Below, in pieces: positions 45,688-56,800 of a DNA stretch of 64,000 nt (the first letter of the stretch is position 1; every line of letters begins with the position of its first letter). The notes beneath the pieces were generated by a model. That model was not told where the DNA came from. It worked only from the letters and a program-made list of their open reading frames with translations, and did not search any database. The DNA comes from Hormiphora californensis (Eukaryota > Ctenophora > Tentaculata > Cydippida > Pleurobrachiidae). The translations under genes and the position numbers were made by a program. The DNA is taken from assembly GCA_020137815.1 (NCBI GenBank), contig CM035355.1, positions 1,287,963-1,351,962 on the forward strand, in the 5' to 3' direction.

Positions 45688-47013
45688 GTCAGGGCATATG
45701 ATGGTAGATTTTCGGCATAATTGTTATAAAGCTAATTCCACTTCTAGGAGGTCCTATTGGGTCCCTAGAACCACCAAAAAAAATGTTCGCGATTTGGTGG
45801 ATGAAGAAGTTGGGTTTCCGGGCCACGCCCTTCTACTAACTTTTTAGCCTAAGGCATAAAAACGCCAAAACTGTGCTTAGGGTAGGAGTAGGGACAAAAT
45901 CAAGGGCACTAGAGTGTTCAGCGTCTTCGCATTAGTGGGGGTAGGTGCTGAAATTAAGTCTCTATCTCATCTGGTTAATTAGATAATTGGATAATTAGCT
46001 CTGTGCATAGCCGTTTTTGGCCATATGGCTATAGCCATATTAGGAAAGGAGTAGAGACAAAACCGAGGGCACTAAAGTGTTCAGCGTCCTCGAATTAGTG
46101 GGGGTAGGTGCTGGAATTAAGTCTCTATCTCATCTGGTTAATTAGATAATTGGATAATTAGGTCTGGGCATAGCCATTTTTGGCCATATGGCTATAGCCA
46201 CTTAGGAATGGTTTATCGACTTTTCATTGGTGCCATTTTGTTCAGAAAAAAATTTCAATCTAAGAGTCGTGGAAAAATTTAGAGCCTATCTCTTACCGTT
46301 TTGGCGTTATTTGCGGTCAAAGTATGCCAAATCAGCCGAAAAAGCCAAAAATATTAGTTAATTGGCCTACTTTGACCGCAAATAACGCCAAAACGGTAAG
46401 AGATAGGCTCTATATTTTTCCACAACTCTTAGATTGAAATTTTTTTCTGAACAAAATGGCACCAATGAAAAGTCGATAAACCATTCCTAAGTGGCTATAG
46501 CCATATGGCCAAAAATGGCTATACCCAGACCTAATTATCCAATTATCTAATTAACCAGATGAGATAGAGACTTAATTCCAGCACCTACCCCACTAATTCG
46601 AGGACGCTGAACACTTTAGTGCCCTCGGTTTTGTCTCTACTCCTTTCCTAACATGGCTATAGCCATATGGCCAAAAACGGCTATGCGCAGAGCTAACTAT
46701 CCAATTATATAATTAACCAGATGAGATAGAGACTTAATTCCAGCACCTACCCCCACTAATGCGAGGACGCTGAATACTCTAGTGCCCTTGATTTTGTCCC
46801 TACTCCTACCCTAAGCACAGTTTTGGCGTTTTTATGCCTTAGGCTAAAAAGTTAGTAGAAGGGCGTGGCCCGGAAACCCAACTTCTTCATCCACCAAATC
46901 GCGAACATTTTTTTTGGTGGTTCTAGGGACCTAATAGGACCTCCTAAAAGTGGAATTAGCTTTATAACAATTATGCCGAAAATCACCATGAAATTGACAT
47001 CATATGCCCTGAC
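45688..47013. mobile_element. 1.33-kb TA-flanked foldback element
   Basis: Arms of about 650 bp (45688-46345 and 46365-47013) pair around a short loop. The ends read GTCAGGGCATATG and its complement; TA lies on both sides (45686-45687, 47014-47015). The arms contain twice the GGCTATAGCCATA...GAGATAGAGACTTAATTCC segment also seen in the TAGGGGCAATG MITE, so the two families share sequence. No transposase is present. Confidence 0.85.
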
Positions 47014-47031
47014 TACTAGCACACACACACA

Positions 47032-47162
47032 ATGTTTGAGACAGCGGCACCTAAAAGTGAAATTGTGCGCCTAATTGAGAGCGCTACCGCCAAGACCGTC
47101 ACGACACCAGACTGGGGCGTTAATCTGGAGATCTGTGATGCAATTAACAGAGAGCAGGATGG
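47032..47162 (+). CDS. First exon of a TOM1-like VHS-domain protein
   Basis: The ATG opens MFETAAPKSEIVRLIESATA, then PDWGVNLEICDAINREQDG, and ends in phase 2 before GTAAGT. The stretch aligns with the start of the VHS domain of TOM1 ([31 protein letters not shown]); the W-x-LNxEICDxIN signature favours TOM1 over HGS, STAM or GGA. TOM1 proteins sort ubiquitinated cargo on endosomes. It starts only 17 bases after the foldback's TA. The next exon (GPK-A in TOM1) is not visible: duplication copy B begins about 60 bp downstream. The gene may be broken here or have a very long first intron. Confidence 0.75.
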
Positions 47163-47283
47163 GTAAGTTGAACAATTTACGGGTAGGTACTAAACTTTTA
47201 AACGATTTAATTACGATGGTTTCTGCTCCCAATCTCTCTCTCACAATCACTCTCACTCACTCCCTATCACTCTCTATCTATCT

Positions 47284-47320
<37 letters not shown>

Positions 47321-47799
47321 TCTCTTTAACTTTCTCTTACTTTCTGCCTAATGTCTCGCTACCATTAGCCCCAGCTAACACTATTTCTCTCACCTCCCTC
47401 CTCGTATAATACCTCTCGCTCTCCCGTCTCCGTTGTCCCCCTCTCTTCTCGTCGAGTCCATAGTACTCTCATGCGGTGTACTCTCTTCGAAACATCCGCC
47501 ACTGAAAACGTACAGCGCAGTTTAAAGAGAAGAAGATAGTGAGAGCCTGAGAGATAGAGGGGAGAGAGAGAGAGAGGGGGAGAGAGAGAGCGATAGAGAG
47601 AGATAGAGCGAGGGAGAGAGAGAGAGAGAATCCGGTATGATTCGAGATAAAGAAAGATGAGATTCATTATCTCATAAATTTATTGTTTGGATACGTAATA
47701 CTTTTCCTGCTGGTTTTGTGATTTTGTTGAACAAATTATAACATCCACACGTTCTGACGATCGTTGGTATCAATAATATTTCTCTCTCTCTCTCTCTCA

Positions 47800-47830
<31 letters not shown>

Positions 47831-49510
47831 AGTTCAGAATATCACATTGCCGTTGCTGCTAGTTTATTTTTATCGCTCTGATCGTTACGTTTGTTTGCAA
47901 CTGGCTCACCGTTACAGCATGATGACGTTGCAGTAACATTGTTGCCTCAAGGTGTGCGGACTCTAGTGCTACACTCTAAGTCTAAAGAGGACTCTATATC
48001 TAAATTTAGATTTAGATAAAGAGTCCAAATAGTTCTAAACTCTAGGAGGACTCTTTATCTAAAAAGTCTACACAGGGCGGACTCTTTATCTAAAAAGTCT
48101 AAACAAAGTGGACTTTATACACAAATCTAAATTAGATATAGAGTCCGCTTTTCGCTGCGAACTCGAGATTTCGGCCGTCAGGCCGGAAACGAGAGTTTGC
48201 TCTACCCCTATACTAATTTAGAAGTGTTAGGGCCGTTATTTGGGTTCGAGGTTAGGGTTAGGGTTAGTGTTAGGGGTAGGTTTTGGGTTGGGTTAGAATT
48301 TTAGACATAGAGTCCGGGTTGGAGGATTTGGCGCCAAAATTTACTAGAGGACTCTATATCTAAAAATTCTACACAGCGCAGACTCTTTATCTAAAAAGTC
48401 TACACAGGGAGGACTCTTTATCTAAACTTTTTTCAAAATCTAACTGTAGATAAAGAGTCCGTTTTTAGATATAGAGTCCGCCTTGGATTTAGATAAAGAG
48501 TCTGTTAGCACTAGAGTCCGCCCACCGTTGCTCAACGACTCTGCCCCAAACAAAGTTACCCGTGCTTTGAATTTAGAATTTATAGGGGCAATGTAATTCC
48601 TTCACTAAATGGTACATATAGGTCCCCCTACCACCAAACGAAAGTTTACCAACCAACTCCATGGGGGGAGGTCTGATAATTGGCTTTAATTGACATTGTT
48701 ATGGGGGGTCGACGTCGGACTTTTAAGCTCTATTTTTAACCGTTTAGCCGTTATTTGGCTTTGAAGGTGCTCAAGATTCGGTTTTTTGCTCATTTTGAGC
48801 ACCTTTGAAGCCGAATAACGGCAAAACGATTAAAAATAGAGCTTAAAAGTCCGACGTCGACCACCCATAAATTGACTATTGCCTACCAGTGAAATGTCTC
48901 TAAACCATTCCTAAGTGGCTATAGCCATACAGCTAAAAAAACGGCTATGCACAAAACTAATTATCCAATTACAATCTAATTAACCAGATGAGATAGAGAC
49001 TTAATTCCGACACCTACCCCCACTAATGCGAGGATGCTACACACTTTAGTGCTCTTGATTTTGTCTCAACTCCTTTCCTAAGCACGGTGCCCCTGAAGGA
49101 CGTTCCACCTCGACCGAGCCCCCCAAAAAAACGAACGGTTGTGTGACCTAAAGGGGACCTCTGGGAACTACGCAGGACCGTGGGGGAAAATATATCATAG
49201 TAGCCTAAGGAGAAAATCGCATTTTCCCTCACACTGGCCAAATTCTACATTCCACACTTTCAAATCTTATTTTTTCGGCCAAAATCAAGTCACCCTAGGG
49301 TTTTTTGACACGCCGAATCGATTGCCGCTGGAATTGGAACTCTAAATCCACGGCAACATTGTTAAAATGGCGTTTTTTGGGGTTTTTTTGCGCTTTTTTG
49401 CCCTGAACTGCATTTATATGACGAGTGAGACTTCTGACTATATTTTTAAAGTGTTCCTCGGTCGATTTTCTTCCCGATTCCAAATTTTTGTGAAAATCGG
49501 TTACCAAGTA

Positions 49511-51075
49511 CAAGGTGGGCCACGGATTGTTGGTAAGGGTTAGCGAGTTGTCCCGTCTTAACGGCGATAGTTGCGAGAATAAAAATCATGGGAGCACTCT
49601 GGATCAATTTCTTGGTAACTTTTTCCATAATTTTTTGTCAAAAATTTGAAAATTCATTTTTCATTCCTTCATTCATTTCTCGTTCATTTATGATGTGAGC
49701 ATCCTAATTTTCCATCATGGTGCTATTTTTCTTTGGCTTGAATTTATCTTTCCAATGAACACCATACAAATGAAATTGAAGCACCAGGTCACGTTGCAGT
49801 TGAGAAAATGCTCATGCATGATTTTGGCTCTTCCTGCGAATTTCAATGAGCTGTATCACGGCTCCCTTTTGTTCAATCTTTTTCAAAATTTGGGTGAACA
49901 TTGGATAAACAAAGATCTTTGCTCACAAGAAAAATCAAGGTCAAAACTCAAAGTTCATTTTTCATTTTTGGTAGTTCATTCCACTCATTCAGGAACTAAC
50001 ATCCCTAAAGTCATGAAAAGTTTTGGGTTTTGTTTGGCCTATGCTCTGCAATGCCAGAGAGGTGTAGTAGCGTGTTTCCGGGCTAGTTTTTGTGTGTCCA
50101 TGTGATCATGATGATACCTGACACCTTATTTGGGCCATAATTAAGCGATTTTCTCAAGTTGAAGCATGTGACTTGGGTTTTCTGTGATTGATATCGTGAA
50201 ACAATGTTATGGGATCCCATAGCACCCCTAAAATGATGATTAATTCAACAAAATGAGTTGATTTATGATCGAAATTGTTCGTTTAGTTGAGTTTGTCTTC
50301 GGTTTAAATCTTTTCAATAATAAATCAACTCATTTTGTTGAATTAATCATCATTTTAGGGGTGCTATGGGATCCCATAACATTGTTTCACGATATCAATC
50401 ACAGAAAACCCAAGTCACATGCTTCAACTTGAGAAAATCTCTTAATTATGGCCCAAATAAGGTGTCAGGTATCATCATGATCACATGGACACCCAAAAAC
50501 TAGCCCGGAAACACGCTACTACACCTCTCTGGCATTGCAGAGCATAGGCCAAACAAAACCCAAAACTTTTCATGACTTTAGGGATGTTAGTTCCTGAATG
50601 AGTGGAATGAACTACCAAAAATGAAAAATGAACTTTGAGTTTTGACCTTGATTTTTCTTGTGAGCAAAGATCTTTGTTTATCCAATGTTCACCCAAATTT
50701 TGAAAAAGATTGAACAAAAGGGAGCCGTGATACAGCTCATTGAAAGTCGCAGGAAGAGCCAAAATCATGCATGAGCATTTTCTCAACTGCAACGTGACCT
50801 GGTGCTTCAATTTCATTTTTATGGTGTTCATTGGAAAGATAAATTCAAGCCAAAGAAAAATAGCACCATGATGGAAAATTAGGATGCTCACATCATAAAT
50901 GAACGAGAAATGAATGAAGGAATGAAAAATGAATTTTCAAATTTTTGACAAAAAATTATGGAAAAAGTTACCAAGAAATTGATCCAGAGTGCTCCCATGA
51001 TTTTTATTCTCGCAACTATCGCCGTTTTGACGGGACAACTCGCTAACCCTTACCAACAATCCGTGGCCCACCTTG
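49511..51075. mobile_element. 1.56-kb TA-flanked foldback nested in the transposon TIR
   Basis: Arms of about 760 bp (49511-50268 and about 50320-51075); ends CAAGGTGGGCCACGG and complement. TA at 49509-49510 and 51076-51077. The unoccupied form (ACCAAGTAGATAAAC, read on the minus strand near 53612-53630) is in the right TIR of the host transposon. Mirrored 136-codon frames in the two arms are artefacts of the inverted repeat. Confidence 0.93.
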
Positions 51076-51348
51076 TAGATAAACTGTTAAAAATACAGCA
51101 CTAATGAAAAATGACTGTTTCAGATGAGAACAATGTGACGCTCATACCTTTCCAAGTAGATCTCTTCCCAGGCAAGAAACAGTGCTACTGGTCGATCAAA
51201 ACATGACTTCTACATTCCCTAGAGGATAGGAGGGAGTGGAACATGGTGAGTACAAAATTAAAATTGATTGCCAAGTTACATTAATTGTTAGACAGGATTA
51301 AATGTACGCAACCGGGTATAATATAAAGAAAATAGTTTTATAAAATAA

Positions 51349-51732
51349 TCATAAATCATCACTGTCCTGTGATCCAGTACTTAAATATACAAATGGGTCC
51401 CGCCGAATAGTACTGTCCCGTGGCACAAGTGCAGGTTGTATGAAACAGGGACATCGTTGCTGGTGTTCCTGTTTCATGTCCCTAGTTAAAGGTAGTCTCA
51501 CCAAACCCAGCGTTAAAATTGTCACAAATAGGCATATTGATCTCCAGACCCACCAAAGCTTCACATTCTGTGGCTCAGCTGGCCAAACAATACATTCACA
51601 TTGGGGTTCTTTAATTTGTCCAGGTACCCATTCGTCATCGGAGTTATATGATGAATCGTTATCCAAGCCAATTACATCATTACTTGCACTATCAACATCA
51701 TTCATTCTCTGCATGACATACAGACACTCCAA
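51349..51732 (-). CDS. Possible second gene of the long-TIR transposon
   Basis: A 127-codon minus-strand frame just inside the left TIR with an acidic Asn/Asp/Ser stretch (IGLDNDSSYNSDDEWVPG), typical of the N-terminal parts of transposon proteins. It is divergent from the main gene. A plus-strand frame overlaps it (51440-51748), so either, or neither, may be expressed. Confidence 0.35.
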   Translation of the reverse strand: MECLYVMQRMNDVDSASNDVIGLDNDSSYNSDDEWVPGQIKEPQCECIVWPAEPQNVKLWWVWRSICLFVTILTLGLVRLPLTRDMKQEHQQRCPCFIQPALVPRDSTIRRDPFVYLSTGSQDSDDL

Positions 51733-51744
51733 CAGAATGCAAGG

Positions 51745-53320
51745 TTGACAGACAATCAGACATTACAGGTATGCACATTAAAGAGGGTGAAAGATGGGAG
51801 GGCATCTATAACCCCGAACGTGAGAGATCAGCTGAAGGAGGAGAGGGCCAGGTTCTCCCAGTATTTTACAGTGAAGGATATGACTTTTGACAGGAAGGTC
51901 AAGAAGATCGTTACTAACGTGTCGAGGCCGGTGTTCATCTGCACCAATGTGAATGGGTTTGTTGCGGAAGTGGAGCGGACCAGGGGGCAACCATTGACAG
52001 GGAAACTTGGTGTAGACGTGGGCAAGGGGTCACTTAAAGTTACACTGTCTTTATTTGACGAATGGGCATCAGCTGGACCAGGTAGTAGTTCAAGGGTGAC
52101 AAGGGAAGAGGGAATTTCAGAGAGGGACAGGAGTCTGACTGGGGGTAGGAAAGTGCTGTTATTGGCTTGTGCACCAGACACACAGGAAAGCTACAAGAAC
52201 ATCAAGGCAATATTTGAGGAATTAGGGGAGTTGTCTTTTATGGTTTCGGGGGACCTGAAGGTGTTTTCAATTGTCACAGGGATAATGGGGGGCAATGTGA
52301 AAAATCCCTGCGTTTACTGCACAAAGAAAAAGGAGGGTGGAATTTTTGTTGGACCAAAGCAGCTGAGAACGAATAGGAGTATCAAAGACAGTCAGGAGCG
52401 GTGGAAGGAAGCTGGCGAGAAATGGGATAAGGCAAAAAACTTTGGGTCGTGCATTAACATCCCATTAGTGGGAAACGCCAACCCCGACACACCTCTCCTT
52501 TACGGCATCGTCATTATCCCTCAACTACACCTGAAGTTGGGTGTTAATACCATTGTTCACTGCATCATGGATGATTGGCCGGAATTTTTGGAGTGGCTGG
52601 GGGTCAACAACATCACCACCGTGGCATATTTTGGCGGGTCCTTGGAGGGAAGGGAAGTTAACAAGCTACTCGAAAAATTACCCCAGCTATCAGTTGATAT
52701 TCCATCCGAATTGGGGCTATATGTCGAATTTCTGACATCCTACAAGAATGTTATCCACACTTGTTTTGGAATGACTCTTTATCCCGGTAAATACTAGAAA
52801 ACTTTTTCACTGACAATTTCTAAACTTTGTCCTTATTCTAATGCACTCCTTACATTGCAAATTCATACAGCATAAATATGCCCCAAATGTTTCGGAATTG
52901 TACTACAGTCGGACCTCGATTTAGTGGCATCCTTGCGGGAAAGGGTTTTGACCACTAAATCGGGATGCCACTAAATTGGGGTGCCACTAAATCATGGTCC
53001 GAATGTAGCATCTACCACCCTCTCTCCAATCAGGATACAGGTCGGCAATACAGGAGTTCAGGGATTGCCTCTCCACACTTAGGGCCTACTATGGAACATC
53101 CACCACCACCAAGTTCCACATCATTGAGGAACATTTGGAGGAGTTCATAGATTATAACTTGGGTAGGCCTCTAGGGATGTTCTCCGAGCAGGAGCTGGAG
53201 AACGCACATTCTAGTTGGAATGCACTGTGGTCCAACTACAAAGTGAACAACATGACCTCGCCCCACTACAAACTGCAGCTGGGAAGAGCGGGGCTAGCTT
53301 ATAACGCTTCTCATGTATAG
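51745..53320 (+). CDS. Transposase-like protein of the long-TIR element (two exons)
   Basis: Exon 51745-52786 (true 5' end may be an acceptor at 51770) and exon 53034-53320 join in phase (G+GA). About 440 residues: LGVDVGKGSLKVTLSLFD (candidate first Asp), FMVSGDLKVFSIVTGIMGG, a CVYC zinc-type pair, IIPQLHLKLGVNTIVHCIMD, then KFHIIEEHLEEF and LGMFSEQELENAHSSW, with Glu and His spaced as in an RNase H-like DDE end. Comparable GDLK/CPYC/SEQ-E-H proteins are repeatedly seen uncharacterised in invertebrate genomes; CPYC after an Asp also resembles the CACTA/Chapaev group. The superfamily is not settled. Both exons are intact. Confidence 0.75.
52906..53005. mobile_element. Small MITE, CAGTCGG family, copy 5, in the transposase intron
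   Basis: A 100-bp copy, TA at 52904-52905 and 53006-53007, inserted in the 247-bp intron of the transposase gene. Slight decay in both ends. Confidence 0.8.
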
Positions 53321-54384
53321 ACTCACAGCATTACAAACTATTTATGACTATACCATTTACACTTTTAATTTTTTATACCCGGTTGCGTACATTTAATCCT
53401 GTCTAACAATTAATGTAACTTGGCAATCAATTTTAATTTTGTACTCACCATGTTCCACTCCCTCCTATCCTCTAGGGAATGTAGAAGTCATGTTTTGATC
53501 GACCAGTAGCACTGTTTCTTGCCTGGGAAGAGATCTACTTGGAAAGGTATGAGCGTCACATTGTTCTCATCTGAAACAGTCATTTTTCATTAGTGCTGTA
53601 TTTTTAACAGTTTATCTACTTGGTAACCGATTTTCACAAAAATTTTGGAATCGGGAAGAAAATCGACCGAGGAACACTTTAAAAATATAGTCAGAAGTCT
53701 CACTCGTCATATAAATGCAGTTCAGGGCAAAAAAGCGCAAAAAAAACCCCAAAAAACGCCATTTTAACAATGTTGCCGTGGATTTAGAGTTCCAATTCCA
53801 GCGGCAATCGATTCGGCGTGTCAAAAAAAACCCTAGGGTGACTTGATTTTGGCCGAAAAAATAAGATTTGAAAGTGTGGAATGTAGAATTTGGCCAGTGT
53901 GAGGGAAAATGCGATTTTCTCCTTAGGCTACTATGATATATTTTCCCCCACGGTCCTGCGTAGTTCCCAGAGGTCCCCTTTAGGTCACACAACCGTTCGT
54001 TTTTTTGGGGGGCTCGGTCGAGGTGGAACGTCCTTCAGGGTGATCATGTTTTTGAACTCATACTGAAAATACAGGTGTCAATTAAGGCCAATTATCGGAC
54101 CTCCCCCATGAAGTTAGTTGGTAAACTTTCGTTTGGTGGTAGGGTGGAACTATTAGTACCATTTAGTAAAGGAATTACATTGCCCCTATAAATGCTTTGT
54201 TTTGTCAAATTTTATACACGATTTCGTCGGAGGAACTATTTAGTTACTACCAAGGACCAAGGTATGGAAACCTATTTCAAATTTGGGATTGATTCAGGAC
54301 AGCAGTACTGCAAGAATAAAATTAGATGAGGGTGAGAATTATAGTGGTCAGTGGTGATTGACGCTTTCTTTATCTCTCTATCCC

Positions 54385-54389
<5 letters not shown>

Positions 54390-54444
<55 letters not shown>

Positions 54445-54466
54445 CTCTCTCTCTCTCTCTCTCTCT
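54390..54466. repeat. (CT)n tract at the retrotransposon junction
   Basis: Copy B equivalent of the CT run at 9322-9546. Retrotransposon coding begins directly at its end (CTCTAGAGGCC). Confidence 0.9.
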
Positions 54467-56098
54467 AGAGGCCAAAACATCCTGGACTTGTTCTTTGTGA
54501 ACAAGGTATCTCTGGTGGGCAAAGTTCAGGTAGTAAGCACGGAGATGTCGGACCATGAACTAGTGCAAGTGGGTCTTACTTTCCACCCAACCCGCCCACA
54601 ACAGAGACATCGAGCTAAACTGGAAGGATTCAGAGCTCTAGACTGGCACAATGGGGACTACGAACTTCTGCGAGAAAGACTAGCTGAGTCCAACTGGGAA
54701 AAGCTACACAGCGAGAGTGATTTCCAGAGCTTTCCAGCGGCGTTCACCCATGAAGTTCTTTCTGCTTGCCAGGAGGTTTTCCCGGAAGTTAAAGCTCCTA
54801 AAGGGAAACCGAACTGCTACAAAAAGCTACGGAGAACGAAGACCAAACTCCGAGCACGTATAGAGGCCCTGAGAAGTAAGGACCAAGTAGCAAAAGCAGA
54901 AGAAGTAGAGGAGCATCTCTCTCAGGTCTGCCTAGAGATCAAAGACCTGGTACTAGCTAGGAAAGATGACCGCGAGCGACGGGCAGTACTGAAGATGAAG
55001 TCGGACCCGCGGTACTTCTACTCTTTTGCAAAATCTTTTGCAAAGGGAAAGTCGACCATTCCTCTAATCACTAAGGAGGATGGTTCGATGGCAACTGATC
55101 CCAAAGAGATCGCAGACGCTTTTCAAAGTGAATTCTGTAGGGTTTTCAGTGACCCGAACAACCCTGAGACCGAGGAGCCAACCTTCGATAAGCCTGAACT
55201 TTCATGGTTGGACGAGGGTATTGAACTCCACGATGATGATATCATTAAAGTGTGTAAGGACCTGGAAGTATCTTCCTCACCCGGACCGGATGGAATCCCC
55301 TCCCGGATCCTTAAAGAGTGTGCAGAGGTACTGGTGAAACCTCTGGGACTCATGTGGCGTGACTCACTTCGACTAAAGAAAGTCCCGGAATACTACAAAA
55401 TGGGTCACATTGTACCCCTCTACAAAAAGGGGGACAAGTCGAGCACAAAAAATTACAGACCTGTCACTCTGACGAGCCATGTAATAAAACTGTTTGAGCG
55501 GATCGTCAGGGCCCATATGGTTGAACATTTTGAAAAAAATGGCCTTTTTTCAAAAAAACAACACGGCTTCCGCAAAGGACGATCGTGTTTGACCCAGCTT
55601 CTTGGCCACATAGACTGGGTTATGAAAGCCTTATGCGGTGAAAAAGATGTAGACACTGTGTACCTCGACTATAGTCGAGCTTTTGACCGTGTGGACATTG
55701 GTTTACTGCTTGTTAAACTGAGGCGGTATGGAGTCCACTCTCAGATTGTTGAATGGATGGAATCCTTCCTGACCGATAGGAAACAGAAAGTGGTGCTTGA
55801 CGGCTCACAATCTGAGATCGCTACGATAATAAGCGGTGTACCCCAGGGAAGTGTGTTAGCACCGCTCCTCTTCTTAATCTTTATCAATGATCTTGAGGGA
55901 GTAGTGAAAGATGCTTTACTCAGCTTCTTCGCTGACGACTCGAGAGCGGCGATGGAGATATCTGCTGAGACTGACATGGTAAAGCTGCAGCAGGATCTGG
56001 ATCGAGTGATGTTATGGTCAAGGACGAACAATATGGTCCTAAACGAAGACAAATATGTCCTTCTGACCCACAGACCACAACCCCAAACTCCCAGATGA
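54467..56098 (+). CDS. Reverse transcriptase (partial ORF2)
   Basis: About 540 codons. Residual APE-endonuclease end with the SDH motif; a Lys/Glu-rich linker; RT motifs SSSPGPDGIPSRIL, PLYKKGDKSSTKNYRPVTLT, YLDYSRAFDRVD (catalytic Asp), SGVPQGSVLAPLLFLIFIND and FFADDSRAA (catalytic Asp pair). The order and the YLDYSRAFD form fit CR1/Jockey. The first ATG (54488) is internal; the natural start is missing. The stop at 56098 is probably a frameshift, since downstream RT/connection sequence continues in other frames. Confidence 0.88.
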   Translation, partial: RGQNILDLFFVNKVSLVGKVQVVSTEMSDHELVQVGLTFHPTRPQQRHRAKLEGFRALDWHNGDYELLRERLAESNWEKLHSESDFQSFPAAFTHEVLSACQEVFPEVKAPKGKPNCYKKLRRTKTKLRARIEALRSKDQVAKAEEVEEHLSQVCLEIKDLVLARKDDRERRAVLKMKSDPRYFYSFAKSFAKGKSTIPLITKEDGSMATDPKEIADAFQSEFCRVFSDPNNPETEEPTFDKPELSWLDEGIELHDDDIIKVCKDLEVSSSPGPDGIPSRILKECAEVLVKPLGLMWRDSLRLKKVPEYYKMGHIVPLYKKGDKSSTKNYRPVTLTSHVIKLFERIVRAHMVEHFEKNGLFSKKQHGFRKGRSCLTQLLGHIDWVMKALCGEKDVDTVYLDYSRAFDRVDIGLLLVKLRRYGVHSQIVEWMESFLTDRKQKVVLDGSQSEIATIISGVPQGSVLAPLLFLIFINDLEGVVKDALLSFFADDSRAAMEISAETDMVKLQQDLDRVMLWSRTNNMVLNEDKYVLLTHRPQPQTPR

Positions 56099-56800
56099 AT
56101 CTCTTTCCTATGGCGGGCATTGAGTACACCCACCAGTGGCGGTGCACAAATCTCACCTTCGGATCATGTAAGGGATCTGGGAATAAAAGTTTCCAGTGAC
56201 TTATCCGGGAACCCCACACTCGTCAATCGGGCCAAGCGAAAAAGATGATGGACAGTGGGTGTTCGGGGTGTTCTCCAGTCGGGCCCTACTGATATCCTGT
56301 TTAAAAAAACCCTGTCAAAGTTTTGGGGGAAAATACGCTCACCTTTGGGGGGCCCGCAAACTGTCGGGACACCCAAAAACGTTCGAGTCGTTCAGGGGGG
56401 CCAAAGGAAGACCCCCGGTAAAAGGGATCTTGAAAATGGCAGCCCGGAAGCCCTCGACTTGATGCCCTTTGAAAAGACGAGGGGATGGGTATGCAGGCAA
56501 TCTGCACAAACTTCCCTGGGCTGATACCGAATGAAACCGAATTCTTCAACCGAAAACCTCCCGCCACGGTGTCAAGCAGAGATACCTACCTGTCAAGGGT
56601 GAAGAGCAAAGAAAACCCGCCCAAAATGTACTCTTCCTTGGTTCCCTTGGTCCAAGTGGGAAGTCTCCCCGGGGGGGATCGGGGACCCCCGATTTTTTTT
56701 AAAAAACCCACCTCCTTCCCCTTTCCCCGAAAAGTCCCCCCACACCGGTATAAGCACCAAAAGAAAAACTTTTGCTGGTGTGTTTGACCATTTAAAAAAA
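54467..56800 (+). mobile_element. 5'-truncated CR1/Jockey-like non-LTR retrotransposon
   Basis: Starts inside the endonuclease domain (ILDLFFVNK, SDHELV) and continues through reverse transcriptase. After 56098 the frame is lost by several shifts (DHVRDLGIKVSSDLS is readable in another frame), and it dissolves into homopolymers after about 56650. No poly-A tail or target duplication can be read. Confidence 0.85.

Larger units (their letters stand above)
49091..54040. mobile_element. DNA transposon with about 665-bp TIRs and a DDE-like gene
   Basis: The left TIR is 49091-49510 plus 51076-51323 (interrupted), the right TIR 53376-54040; they are near-identical inverted copies starting CCCTGAAGGACGTTCC. 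Ten extra left bases (CACGGTGCCC, from 49084) have no partner at the right end, so the right tip may be lost. Compared with the empty site at 8971-8986 the duplication is at most AG or AAG/CAG. The centre encodes the protein at 51745-53320. Confidence 0.85.
48585..54188. mobile_element. TAGGGGCAATG MITE, split by a 4.95-kb transposon
   Basis: The left part 48585-49090 and right part 54041-54188 together form a 654-bp foldback. The ends TAGGGGCAATG and complement are flanked by TA (48583-48584, 54189-54190), and the arms pair through CTCCATGGGGGGAGGTC-like sequence. A tight inner hairpin lies at 48717-48860. Unsplit relatives are at 7124-7750 and, partly, 8817-9123. Confidence 0.8.

Noticed and set aside
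49695-50891. Two nearly identical 136-codon genes on opposite strands
   Set aside because: They are the two arms of one foldback element; mirrored frames are expected and no domain is seen.
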